Shown piece after piece: positions 47,351-58,911 of a DNA stretch of 64,000 bases. The stretch covers positions 4,486,912-4,550,911 of the forward strand of contig JAZAYU010000010.1 of the NCBI GenBank assembly GCA_038501625.1, in the 5' to 3' direction. The stretch comes from Corbicula japonica (taxonomy: Eukaryota; Mollusca; Bivalvia; Venerida; Cyrenidae). Every line of letters begins with the position of its first letter. Position 1 is the first letter of the stretch. The notes beneath the pieces were generated by a model, which saw only the letters and a list, made by a program, of their open reading frames with translations, did not search any database and was not told where the DNA came from. The position numbers were made by a program, and so were the translations under genes.

Positions 47351-47879
47351 ATCGGAACAACCTCGCAGAGTGTATACTAAAACTTCTGACTAGGCAAATA
47401 GTAAATTAGAATCAAGTAACAATCCGATGTTCTCCTACCGCCAAGATATGGTATAAAGTCAAATGGCACTTTCCAATTGCGCTCTACCATACACTACAAC
47501 CGGCGCACGTCGCACTCTGAATGTTACAGATGGTACAGATCCCCTGAAAATAGAAATAGAGTATTCCAGATTAATTCATATTTTACAACATGTACTGCTT
47601 AAAGCTAATATCTTTAAATACTGATGGATGTACGATCTACATAATGATAAAGTTTTAAGATCGAATATATTGTAGCTTTCACAAAATACCAACTTAAATG
47701 TCAAAATCTTGTAGAAATAATGGTGTCACGACACTTTATGAACATGCCAGTTAAAAGCTACAGTTTATGTCTAACTTTAGTTACCTCCGACACAGAATAC
47801 AATCTTTCCTGCTACTGTTAACAATTTATATCGTCAGTAATTAAAATAATAATAAAGTACAATATTAAAGTAAGTTCGC
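47351..47879. other. No feature seen
   Basis: AT-rich DNA with no recognised repeat or coding region. Confidence 0.5.
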
Positions 47880-48052
47880 TTATTTTATTTACGTTTACTT
47901 TATCAAAATATTGATGACAGAAAACCTCCGGTATTTTTTCTATCTAATTTACAAAATCACAAAATAGATAATTTAGATTGAAAAAAATGTTAGAAATTTT
48001 CTGTCAACAATATTTCGATAAAGACCAAAGGCCGAAACGTAAATAAAATGAA
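47880..48052 (+). repeat. Short foldback repeat with hammerhead-like core
   Basis: The left arm (47880-47926: TTATTTTATTTACGTTT, then AAAATATTGATGACAGAAAA) is the inverse of the right arm (47998-48052: TTTCTGTCAACAATATTTCG, then AAACGTAAATAAAATGAA). The right arm carries GATAAAGACCAAAGGCCGAA (48017-48036), which can fold a GACC/GGCC-type stem in the place of hammerhead stem II, followed by GAAAC. The conserved CUGAUGA is degraded to a CGATAA form. Confidence 0.55.
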
Positions 48053-48095
48053 TGAACTTTCTATAATGGTGTGTATTATAATACACTATCCCTTA

Positions 48096-49342
48096 GGGCT
48101 GTTTCAAAAAAAATGGCTGGTTTGGGTTTTCCTGTTATAAAAATGTAAAACAAACAGTTACTTCCATTTTCCTACTTTGCAGAGGTGTCTCATCATGCCC
48201 TTTAAAGATTTGTAAAGTTTCATCAAAATAGCACAATCCGTTAAAAAAATATTCTAAAATAAAGGGCAAAAAATGTCAGGAGTGTGACAAAAAAGTGTGA
48301 CACTTTTCAAAATCACATTTGTTCAGACCATTATTTTACAAAAAGCTTGAGTAAAGACAAGTTTTAGTGTTGCTTTAGTTAAAGGTGCATTTATTAGGCA
48401 TCAAATAATGATAAAATTAAGCATATTATACTTAAAGTAATCAAAATATATGCTATTTAGTCGAGCGTGGTAGATTAGAAAATACCTAAACAAAATCAAT
48501 ACCTCTTTGCTTTATAAATTCATAGGACTTTTAAGATTAATAGTACATAAGAAATGTTTTGTGTATCATTAAGTTTCATGTTTCTAGATGCTATAATTAT
48601 AATAATATCACCTCTTTTGGAATTATATTTGTCTGCAGCTCCCTTCAGGGAATGTCAGCTAAATTTGTCAGGAGTGTGACATTATGCACATATTGCAATA
48701 TTCTGTTAACATATCCTTTACATGAAAACAAAAGCATGTTTTTTCCTAGAAGTCTATGTCATGTTTTGTTAAATTGTGACAAACAGGAATGGCCTTAGTC
48801 AAACATTTTTGAGTACACTGCACTTATGTGGTTGTCAGGAGTGTGACACACTTTTTTAACAATATGAATTTTTTATCTTTATGCGATACCACAAGTTCTT
48901 AAGCACTTATATTTGATGCTTCAACATGTATATTAACAGAAATACACATTTAAATAATAAGAAACAGTAATACTTGTATTTTAAGTACATAAATTAAAAT
49001 TCTTTGATTTATTTAATATAGGTCAATAAAGCTCCATAAAATTTTTATTCGGCCACATATGGGTATAATTTGATTGATTTTGATCACTGTAAAGACTGTA
49101 CAAACATATGCACCAACCAGTTTGGACTTTTTATGAACTTAAAATCTTTACATTTTTTTCACTTCACTTGCCATTTTTCAAATGACAATATCTCAGCAAC
49201 CAGTTGACCGATTTCAAAAATCTTTCAGTTTTGTACTCAGTTTCAATAAGCAAAAAATTCAGAATAACAAGTTTGGAATTTGAATGAACTTTAATTTTTC
49301 ACTATTTTTTCACTTTTCCAGCCATTTTTTTTGAAACAGCCC
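48096..49342. mobile_element. 1247-bp TIR transposon, copy 2 (non-autonomous)
   Basis: Same family as 38057-39300 and roughly 93-95% identical by eye along its full length. Terminal repeats begin GGGCTGTTTCAAAAAAAATG and are perfect for about 25 bp. CTTA flanks both sides (48092-48095 and 49343-49346), confirming a 4-bp target duplication. The internal palindrome TGTCAGGAGTGTGACA is present at 48274, 48666 and 48833, at the same spacing as copy 1. No transposase. Confidence 0.93.
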
Positions 49343-49454
49343 CTTAGCATTATTTCATATAAAAAAACAATATTGACTTGATTGGTACTTTTTCTGAGAT
49401 CATAACGATCTAGGTTTTGTTGAATTATTTACTTCTTTTTCTGGAAAGGTGCCT

Positions 49455-49945
49455 TCTGATTTTTATAATGACTTTCTATTTTTGTGTGAAACCTGATTTC
49501 TTGAGATTCTCTGACAAGATTATAGAAAACACGATTATTTCTTAATATTACTTTTATTTCTTTCTATTACAGCTTTTTACAACACTTTGAGGTACTTTGA
49601 TAACTTGTTTAATATAGATAATAACTATTTTCCAACAATGATTAATAAAATTTATCATAAAGACCTACAGCTTAATAATGCGAACACTTCAGAAAAGCAA
49701 GCAAACTTTCTTGTTCTAAATTTGTCCATTGAAAATGGTTACCTCACTATTAAAATATATGATAAAAGAGATGATTTTAATTTTAATGTAGTATTTTTTT
49801 CCGTTTTTTTTGACGGCGATGTTCCTCGTTCAACATCTTACGGAGTTTATTTCTTACAGCTTGTTCGCTTTTATTAGAGCTTGCAATAATGTTAATGATC
49901 TCAATGAACGCAATCTATGCATTTATAATCTTAAGAAGATAAAAA
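49455..49945 (+). pseudogene. PLE C-terminal coding region, degenerate
   Basis: From about 49570 an open frame reads LRYFDNLFNIDNNYFPTMIN, then a KDLQLNNANTSEKQANFLVL block, IENGYLTIKIYDKRDDFNFN, a frame change, and DGDVPRSTSYGVYF..QLVRF. This is the part following RT motif B in the same PLE type as 28463-32092. Motif C, normally Y-x-D-D, is YFDN here (49593-49604), so the second catalytic Asp is Asn. A weak upstream continuation (LFLCET.FLEIL) is visible from 49455. The element is dead; the 5' part is missing. Confidence 0.78.
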
Positions 49946-50640
49946 GCAATTTTACTTTCTCCCAATTATTCGTAAAAACCTCTGTAAATTTAAGAAAGGT
50001 TACCAACATGATATTCTACGGCGCTCTGCAGGTCTGGTGATAAGCCCATCTACAGTTGATCATTGTGCTTACCTCTTTGGGTGAACGACGGTGGCAGGGG
50101 TTTAAGAGTTTATAAAGGTTTATGGGGAAATCTTGTCTAAGAACCTAAAAGCTCGATTTGTTTCTTTTATTCCTGCCATCGTGTTCTTGCTGATACTACT
50201 CCAGGAGCTCTGGTATCGGTAAGATCATTGAGTAATCACCCCTATGGCTTTGAAATGCTATTAGCTTCTTATGTTTAATATTGTTTGTGTGCTTTTGCAT
50301 GCAACATTGTTGAGCTGATGGGTGGGTAAGAGTTATTTCAACAAGACAACTTATACTTATGTGTTGATATGAGAACCTGTTGGGCAATTGTGAGGTTGGT
50401 GCACCCTAGAATCTGGTTTAAACCCACTGGTGGCAAATTATTTTGCCACTGAACCTTCCAATGCGGAAACCCCAAGGATTCTCTTTTTTTAATTGTGAAT
50501 TGTTTGTGGTGTCTTTTTTTAATTTGACATACTTATAAACACATGCTCTCTTTTCCTCTCGTCTTTTTCGTTGCGTTAAGAGGCTGTGTTTTGTTAGTGA
50601 GACAATTCCTAATAATTATGCATATTTCACTTTTTCAACA
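49930..50640 (+). mobile_element. PLE 3' end and tail
   Basis: Continues from the coding remnant: GYQHDIL, SAGLVISPSTVDHCAYLFG, a stop, then the untranslated tail with GGTTGGTGCACCCTAGAATC, GTTTAAACCCACTGGTGGC, GTTGCGTTAAGAGGCTGTGT, ATTATGCATATTTCAC. About 700 bp parallels 25100-25795. This copy shows the continuity from RT motif C through the C-terminus to the tail. Confidence 0.82.
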
Positions 50641-51164
50641 ATACTTTTGTTATTGTTGAGCTTGTTCATGATAAACGTAAGGATCAGTATGCATACTTAT
50701 ATCTGCTCTGGCTTTTGGGTCGACGTCATTTATTTTGAGTACCTTGTAATCAATTTAATAATTCGAACATGTAAGACTAAATATAAGTAATAGGTTAACT
50801 TTTTTCTCACGAGTACTAGGATAATTATCCTATTATCTGTACTTCTGGTACACAACAGTTTATGAACAGACACAATTAACTTCTAGATACCGTTTTGTTG
50901 TTTCACCTTAAGATAAATAGAAATATACGAAAATCATCATTGTTTGTGTATTCTAGTTTAATGCATATATTATTCGTATAAGACCTCATCAATCAGCAGT
51001 CAATCTCTCTGAAGTCAGACAGTTTGATCTGATGATGACCAAAACATACCATATACATGTACACGCAATATATTGCTTTTTCATCACAAACTTCTTTATT
51101 TATTAGAAACAGTCAATCAAGAAGCATAAAGCTTTCGGTATTTGTTGAATTTTTTTCTAATATG
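50641..51164. other. No feature seen
   Basis: AT-rich unassigned DNA. Confidence 0.5.
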
Positions 51165-51265
51165 CATTTCGATTACTGCCCATGAACAGTCTCAATCAAA
51201 CCTAGCCTGCAAAAGTGTCATATTTGTCGTGTTCACTTGCTTTCAAAGTTCCCTTGTCATCTTTT
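51165..51265 (+). repeat. Family A repeat, terminal fragment
   Basis: TATGCATTTCGATTACTGCC, CATGAACAGTCTCAATCAAA and TGTCGTGTTCAC, ending TTCCCTTGTCATCTTTTA. Only the last 100 bp are kept; the second hairpin has lost pairing. Confidence 0.75.
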
Positions 51266-51715
51266 ATAACTTTTAAAATGAGTCTTTCTTCTTTTCTTGT
51301 ATTGTGAAAGAGAAAAGCATAATTGATATGCTTATAGGATTATTGCCGTTTATCATGAAGTGGCATACACTGTTAAGCAGAAAACAAAAATGTGTTTAAT
51401 ACATCAAACACATTTGGTTCTGTCAGACTATTGCAATTGCAGTCTCTTTGAATATTGTTTCATCAACAACTACAGACTCCCGAGAGAAATAATTTTTTTA
51501 AATTAATAATTCCTTCATAAATCCAGCCGAACTATTCACTTAAAACGGGCAAAGAAGGACTTTTAAATGACTTCTGCACCAATATGTTCTAATCAGGTAC
51601 TTTTAACATGCTGCCATTTGAATAGATGTTTTGTATTTATCAGTTACAGTTACCTCCCTTGATATTAATATGTTAATTTGAACCATGCAGAATGCCAAAT
51701 ATTGCGGTTTCCAGT
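51266..51715. other. No feature seen
   Basis: AT-rich unassigned DNA. Confidence 0.5.
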
Positions 51716-51719
51716 TTAT

Positions 51720-51850
51720 AAGCATACTGTACTTGAACTATCCTTAGTTGTGGTTAGTATGTACTGTTTCTTTCTCTTGTATTGTTGGCTACGCTGCCGC
51801 TTTATTTGTATGGCTTTGGCTTGATCTATACATTTAATAACATTCAATTT
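51720..51850 (+). repeat. Family H repeat
   Basis: Second copy of the repeat at 28085-28245 (TAGTATGTACTGT, CTCTTGTATTGTTGGCTACG, CTGCCGCTTTATTTGTATGG, GATCTATACATTTA). Confidence 0.5.
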
Positions 51851-52284
51851 GTCAATTGAAAATACTCGTATCTCCATGAAGCAACAAAAATTTATCATTA
51901 ACATAATGTGTTGCGTTTAGTTCGTATTGTAATACATAAGCTGTAAACCTGAACACCACACCATCATCTAAAGTAACGTATAAAGCCGGAACAACAAATA
52001 ATCATCTTATGGCAATGACATGTTATATTGTACTTAACTAAAGACTTGTTTTACTTAACTTCATTTGTCGGACAACTGGAGATATGGCGCGGGTACAAAA
52101 CACCACAAGTAATACTAACACTGCTTCAATTTGAAGCACAATATTTGTTACTGGTCCCTTGTGTGTATGTGTGAGAAAAATAAAATAAACAGACTTAATT
52201 CAAAATATATTATCAGTTCTTAGAGTAAATGCAAATATAAAATGGTTTATAGCACTGGGGTGATTTTGTCGTGTATTAAGAAGC

Positions 52285-52480
<196 letters not shown>

Positions 52481-52544
52481 CTCTTTTTCTATCTCTTTCT
52501 TGCTCCCCTACGCCTAGTGTATCAAGTAAATATATAAACTAGTT

Positions 52545-53369
52545 AACCAGGAAAAGCTGAAATGCTGACAGCTTTACTAACCGGAAATAAATGAATAGTT
52601 TAATTTTTTATCTGAAAGGTTCCTTTCGAAAATGACATTTACATAGTTATTAGTGTCTTTAAGAATTTAGCGTGCGAACTATATCCACTGGGGTATCTTG
52701 CAATAGAGTCAATCAAAAATCTGTATGAAGTGCATCTAATCAGTTTCTTAAGGATTCGTTTTCAAATTTGTAATTTCATTTAAAAAACTCCGAAACTTTT
52801 TCTAGAGAATGGTTTTTAAAGTGGTTTCTTAATAAGGTGCTTCCTCAATTTCTGTTATTTCTCTTTTTCGTGGAATTTTATGGTTTCAAAAAGCCAAAAC
52901 TGTCTTCCTGCCGAAAAGGTTGTATTCTAAGTGTGTTACAATAACATTCCAAAAGTTCTTTCAAAATTATGAGAATTTCGAAAAATGTTACTTTGCATTA
53001 AAATAATAGTGCACAGCTATTTTATCAAAAGACAAATAATTAATGAAAAAAGTCCTTAAAGAAAGACACTCTTTGTTTTGTAGTTTAATGCTATCAGGTT
53101 TTACATGTTTATTACATATCAATAATGTGTATTCATATTTCGCTTAATATTTTAGAACAGATATTAATAATTATTCATATATAATAAAATATCATTATTT
53201 AGTGCTAAAATCTACAATAAACTTTAACATTACAACTGAACAACACTAGTTTCAATAAAACATTTCTGAACAAGAATAGACCATTTATGTTGACTTATAT
53301 CTAAAAAAAACTTACCATTTGTTATAACACAACATAAATTATATCACATTTAATGCTACCAGTCCTGTT
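52545..53369. other. No feature seen
   Basis: AT-rich unassigned DNA. Confidence 0.5.
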
Positions 53370-53460
53370 ACTTATGAATGCAATTAGCTTCTTATGTTTA
53401 ATATGTTGGTGTGTTTTTGCATGCAACATTGTCAGGTAGATGCGGGTAGGAGCTAATACC
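53370..53460 (+). repeat. PLE-tail repeat, internal fragment
   Basis: AATGCAATTAGCTTCTTATG, TTTAATATGTTGGTGTG and TTTTGCATGCAACATTGT match 50255-50320, then similarity fades. Confidence 0.65.
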
Positions 53461-53879
53461 CAGACAAGTATCGTGTCCAAAAACCGAACACAGTATATCA
53501 GAGCACATATTGAATGTACGGGAAAACATTTTACAGCCGTGAAACAGAGCAAACAACGCTTCTCTGACATTGAAACTTTTGTGGGTTTTTTTTTGTTATA
53601 ATTGTGTTTCAACTTTGTATAGCCGTGACATAATTATTTACACTTTAACATTCCTTTACGCTTAAACAATCATAAAGCCGATGGTGCGCAGTGTTATTGT
53701 AGAGGTTGGGTTACAGTAAAGACTGCTCGCAATTTATTGGGCTGTGCACAATTCTTTGACTTGTGACGTCAGTAAGGCAGTACGATTTGCCAAACGTTTC
53801 TGCGAAACAAACCGTGCGCCATTCGCTTTGTCGTTCACATGGCTGTCCCAAACAGGGTGGGGAATCACATGACAAAAAC

Positions 53880-53913
53880 ATGGCCGCCAACCAAAAAATT
53901 CTCTCGGTTCGAG
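53880..53913 (+). CDS. Candidate first exon in left palindrome arm
   Basis: ATG in good context (AACATGGCC) opens a short frame, MAANQKILSVR, ending at GAG|GTAAGT, a strong splice donor at 53914. Upstream sequence (53760-53850) is unusually rich in CG for this window and includes the CRE-like TGACGTCA at 53764. The right arm carries the same exon in mirror orientation. I cannot find following exons, so this may be a duplicated promoter-exon fragment and not a working gene. Confidence 0.25.
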
Positions 53914-54626
53914 GTAAGTTTTTACTTGTTTCTCGCTTATTCCTAGACAATTTTAAATGAAATAAACACTAAAGTACCCGTACACGAAGACAGATTGCAT
54001 AGTGTATTCCAAATTTTGCCAGCTTTTGTAGTTTATGCGGTATTTCGTGTACAGTGTTTGGCAGCTTGCACTGCTCGGTGATAGGGTACACTTGGATCTT
54101 GATGAAATCGTTCTTCTGGTAAGTTTTCGAAAATGAGCTGATTGTTGCATGAAAAATTTGTTATATCCCGACAGAAAAAATGCTTCTGGTGCAGACATAT
54201 CCAGTTTCTGTATGCAACTGATGTGAAAAACGCAAAAATGGAAAATGATAGGGAACACTGGCCGCAACGTTGATGATAGGGAACACTTGCATTGTTTTTG
54301 AGAAGCAAACTGTTTGCCAGTCCGAGCGATCAGTTTCGAAACGGAGCGAGTCCGTTGCATTTTTTTCGATAAAATATGGATATTTTGTTTCCTTTGTTTA
54401 AATTCTTATGATCAGCTACGAAGTTGTTAGAAAGGAGTATTATTTAATACAGGTGGGTCTTGCATAGCTAGAAATGTAAATCTCTGAAACGTTTGCATTT
54501 ATAAAACAAAGCAATAGAAAAAATACCACAATTTTCAGATTTTCAGTGGACGTTAAGAATTATATGATGCGCCAGAACAATAATAAGCAAGAAAGCATGA
54601 TTACAGTTAAAATTTTATATACTCAG

Positions 54627-56270
54627 TACATTTAAAAATGTAGATTTTAATGTCATGTATTTTGAAGATTTTTCCATTTTTACAAGATCTGATGCCTCAA
54701 GCAGAGTAAAGTCTTGAAAACCAGACTTACGAAATTTAATGTATCGACGTCATGATGCACGTGACTTGTTAAATTCCACACTTTGCACTTGATTTAAACG
54801 TGTATTAAAATTTCGCAATTTTATTGCTATGTACGTGTGAGCAGTCGACCGATACACAGTAAAACATGTTTAAAGGATTTGTGCAAATCTGTATTAATTC
54901 CACGGCTTATTGTATTGCCGTTCTTACGTTTAGATTCGTATGCGTAATCTACAGCATGAAAGGCAGGGGCGCATACAGCTGTTTTCACACTCATTTTCTT
55001 AAAACGAAACAACATCAATATTTTAGACTAGCTATTCTTGTCTTCAGACATGTCGCCGATCAAACACATTAAGGATTGGGGGAAGAAATTCATTTATTCA
55101 CGTGGTCAGCCACAATAAAATCTTGCTTAGCTTCGACAAGCACTGACTTATGAATGGAATAAAATGCCCCAGTAACAAAGTCTTAGTAGCTAACCTCCGT
55201 GTTGTAGGCCACTGGCTGGGAAGATGCTTCTTGGGACATTTACAAACAAGTATTTTCTGAAAAGCCTCGTCTGTCCCCTACTCATTTTGCGTTGTTTGCA
55301 CTCTGGGACATATTGGAGTTATGGAGGTTTTTATATGTTACCCCTGAAATTTGAAGAAAAATATATGGATTGTAAATTCTATTTAAATTCAGCAGTTTCG
55401 AATAAACAAACATATTATTTAAGAAAACTTGAAAAAGATTTCACACCAGAAACTTACTTGTAGATCTTTATTAGCCCGCTTAGGGAAAGTTATAGGCTCT
55501 TACAAAGCTTTATAACAAAAAACATCATGAAACAGTTTTTATTTGTTTCAAATCACACTGGAAGAAGTATTATTTTAACAATAATATATTTTAATACATT
55601 TAAAATAGAATTAAAAATGAAAAATGAAAAATTCAAAGATTCAAATCTTCCAAGCTAAGGCCTACAAAACGGAGGTTAAGCTACTACGACTTAATTAATC
55701 AAATCAACGTCCCCCGACTTTTTTATCAAGAGAAGGAAAATCTTTTAAATTAAATTACAAATGTAGTTTCAAAATGAATTTGCTTTTGGAAAATCACAGT
55801 CGTTTTATGACTGTCTCTAATAGTGCCTTCTCGTTAATGTGGGTTCCTGTCATCATATCCCGAAAAACATGCTTATATAAAACTATAATAAGTATCAAAG
55901 CATTTGTGTTTGTTAAGTAAATATTCTAAGAACCGCATCGATATTTATTGCTGTCTGCAGCAAAATATTTTTTTATTATTACAATTTCTATACTAATAAT
56001 ATAATAATAATTCACCAGGTTTCAAATATAAAATACATTATTAAAGGATATCTCGCCTGTATAAAATATATTTATATCTTACCGGTGTCCAGATTCTTTA
56101 CTTCATGACTAAAAGACAAAAACACATTTCAATATCTACTCTTTTGAGATTGCGGAAACCGGAAGTCGTTTTAATACTCAGAAATCGAAATTTTAATCTA
56201 ATGTTGCAAACAAAACGCCCTGGTTTGTTTTTACACTACATTACACTAAAACTGGAAAAGTTCCTGTTTT
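54627..56270. other. Interior of the large palindrome
   Basis: AT-rich. Holds the inner inverted pair at 55180-55225/55645-55690 and otherwise no gene or RNA. Chance frames of up to 79 codons are present. Confidence 0.5.
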
Positions 56271-57002
56271 GTATATAAACGTTGTAACTGTAATCATGAT
56301 TACGCACATATGTTGTTTTCTGGCGCATCACTATATGCACCATGTTCTCTATTTCATTTATAATCTTCAGAAAATCTGCTTAATACAAATTATGATATTT
56401 CAAGTGTTTTGTTTCATAAATGCAAACGTTTCAAAGATTTACATTTCCAGCTAAGCAAGATTGTTTTGTTAAATAATACTTCTTTCTAAAATACTTCGTA
56501 GCTGATCATAAGAATTTAAAAAAGGGAATAAAATATCCATGTTTAATTGAAATTAATACAACGGACTCGCTTGGAATATTCGCAAACTGATCGCTCGGAT
56601 TGGCAAACAGTTTGCTTCTCAAAAATACAAGTGTTCCTTATCTCCAACGTCGCGGCCAGTGTTCCCTATCATTTTCCATTTTTGCTTTTTTTACATCAGT
56701 TGCATACAGAAACTGGATATGTCTGCACCGGTAACATTCAGTCTGTCGGGATATAACAAATTTTTCATGCAACAATCAGCTCACTTGCGAAAACTTGCCA
56801 GAAGAACGATTTCATCAAGATCCAAGTGTACCCTATCACCGAGCAGTGCAAGCTGTCAAACACTTTACACGAAATACCGCATAAACTACGAAAGCTGGCA
56901 AAATTTGGAATATACTGTGCAATCTGTCTTCGTGTACGGGTACTTTTGTGTTTTTTCATTTAAAATGGTTTAGGAATAAGCGAGAAACAAGTAAAAACAT
57001 AC

Positions 57003-57036
57003 CTCGAACCGAGATAATTTCTTGGTTGGCGGCCAT
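57003..57036 (-). CDS. Candidate first exon in right palindrome arm
   Basis: Mirror of 53880-53913: MAANQEIISVR, ending at GAG|GTATGT (donor at 57002). Two codons differ (K to E and L to I) and the donor differs by one base; both remain usable. The CG-rich promoter-like sequence upstream of the left copy is not present beyond the right arm, where similarity ends at 57063. Same caution as for the left copy. Confidence 0.2.
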
Positions 57037-57063
57037 GTTTTTGTCAAGTGATTCCCCACCCTG

Positions 57064-58911
57064 CCAAACGTACGAGGGATGTTCGAGAAGTGATGCGAAT
57101 GCAGTTATATTACAGAACATATATCGACTTTCAAATGTTTAAAATCATTCTTAGATGCATCAATAATTCCTCTAAATAATCTAACATTTTGGCCAGTTTT
57201 GTGTACTCGAAAGTAGCTGTGTCAAAATATTTCTTCGTTATATAAAAGGTCACTGCGAAATTTCCGGACAAAAACCAAAAACAAGTTTGATTCATCATCT
57301 TTTTGTCTGAATTATACTTTTTTAGAAAATCATTTTCTGTTAGAAAAAAAAAGTATAACTTTATTACAACTTTACTATTAAAATTATCAGTTTCAAAAAC
57401 TTGAATGACGGTGTCTTAGCAAGTCCAAGTGTGAAACGCTTTTTGATTAAGAGTAAAGATTATTATTATTCATTGAAAACTCACAATTTAAACATGAATA
57501 TATAGCCTGATTAGTTATCTTAAACACACACATGGCTTTTTTTAAAGATTCTTGTGTCTAGATTTACCCACAAGTGTTGTAACGAACCCTTGTCATTTCT
57601 CATTATTTAAACTTACCTCCCATGTTAAGGGCTGTGTTATCCGAAGCCGGAATAGCAGATCAAATTAGTTTTATAATCAAATGGACAAGTATCAACTTCT
57701 TTACCTCATGATGTATGCAAAATGTATAAGCATTGCTGTTTACTTTTCTTTATTATATTCTGAACGATTACACTTTGGGTCACAATCCCATTTTCAAGAA
57801 GGCTGTCAGCTGAGTCATGATATAACCCTTTAGTCTGTGGGATATGGCGTATATCCCAGTTCTGCAGTCTGATCAGGTTATACACTGTTTTCATTTAGAT
57901 TATTTCTGACCAAAAAGTGAACATTGTAATTACTGAGTTGACTAACAGATGTGCAGGCTAGTATACTTTAGTATACCCTATTTAAAGTTCTATAAAATCC
58001 TCAATATTTGACTTTGGTAAATAAAATTTTCAGGCTTGTTAGACAAAAGGTTATGCTGACAGCAGACATTCATACAACGTGTTTACACTCATCCATATGC
58101 GTTGGAATGATTTGTGCATTACTTTTCGAACATCCTTCGTATTTTCAAACAAGCCATCACGAATTCTTCTCATAAATATTCAATCATTAAATACATACTT
58201 TCCGAAAAACAAACAGTTCTATTCTAACGAGCATATAATAAAATTATTCCTCAATTTAATGCTTTAGTGTTCAAACTAGTATGTTTTAAGTTTTGGTATT
58301 TCAAGCAACATTTTACATGATTCTTGACAAACATGAACTATTCTGATTGAAATTTCTTTGTCTCTCTCTGAAGAAATTGTTTTAGCACTGCGGGCATAAT
58401 ATATTTCTTATTTTTGTTTTTCCCATAATTTTGTGTTTACTATTGCCGCCTTAGAACGGTTGTTGGTGAACATGAAATACCAGAATTACAAGATCATAAA
58501 TTTGAGAAAACAGACCAGTCTCAAATCTCAAGCATTTCATTCATTAATATGGAGTTTTGTTATTGGGCTTAGTAGCAGATGAAATACAAATGCTGAACGC
58601 GTTACATAATTGTATCACAGTCACGAATCAGCTGTCTGTTTCGATCATAGAACATATTCTACAAGGGAAACCCTAGCGAGATGAAATTATTCATGTTTCC
58701 TTTCAGACAGTAATAAGTAGTGCACCATCAAGGACATTCTAATTGACAGCCACCTTACCTTTATTATGTTAGGTTCTCCTTTTTTGGGATCATCATTCGT
58801 AAATTACTGGCTACAATAATTGATAATAATTTGACAACCCATTCTGCTTCTGGCGAAAAACTACTTTACTAACCTTTCTTATACGCATATTTATGATATG
58901 TACCGATCATA
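57064..58911. other. Mostly unassigned DNA
   Basis: Immediately outside the palindrome, TACGAGGGATGTTCGAGAAG (57069) resembles a mariner-type terminal repeat, but I find no opposite end. At about 58484-58570, CATAAATTTGAGA and ACCAGTCTCAAATCTCAA are a partial copy of the foldback family seen at 60574-60926. The remainder is AT-rich without genes. Confidence 0.45.

Larger units (their letters stand above)
53853..57063. repeat. Large decayed palindrome (3.2 kb)
   Basis: Outer arms 53853-54626 and 56271-57063 are inverted copies, roughly 85-90% identical by eye with small indels. Shared words run from CAGGGTGGGGAATCAC at the outside to ATGATTACAGTTA at the inside. A second inverted pair closer to the centre (55180-55225 and 55645-55690, with AACCTCCGTGTTGTAGGCC against AACCTCCGTTTTGTAGGCC) is concentric, its midpoint about 55435 against 55458 for the arms. 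The whole block is therefore one inverted duplication whose middle has decayed or been replaced. No target duplications or transposase are seen. Confidence 0.85.

Noticed and set aside
38519..48798. A 79-codon open frame present in both copies of the 1.24-kb transposon
   Set aside because: By eye at least eight of the differences change the amino acid and few are silent, as expected for non-coding DNA; no transposase motif is present.
53953..56973. Longest open frames (135 and 104 codons) in the palindrome arms
   Set aside because: They face each other because the arms are inverted copies. Roughly twelve amino-acid changes against six silent ones show no purifying selection, and no domain is recognisable.
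57069..57100. TACGAGGGATGTTCGAGAAG resembling a mariner terminal repeat
   Set aside because: No opposite end and no transposase fragment found within several kilobases; kept only as a note.
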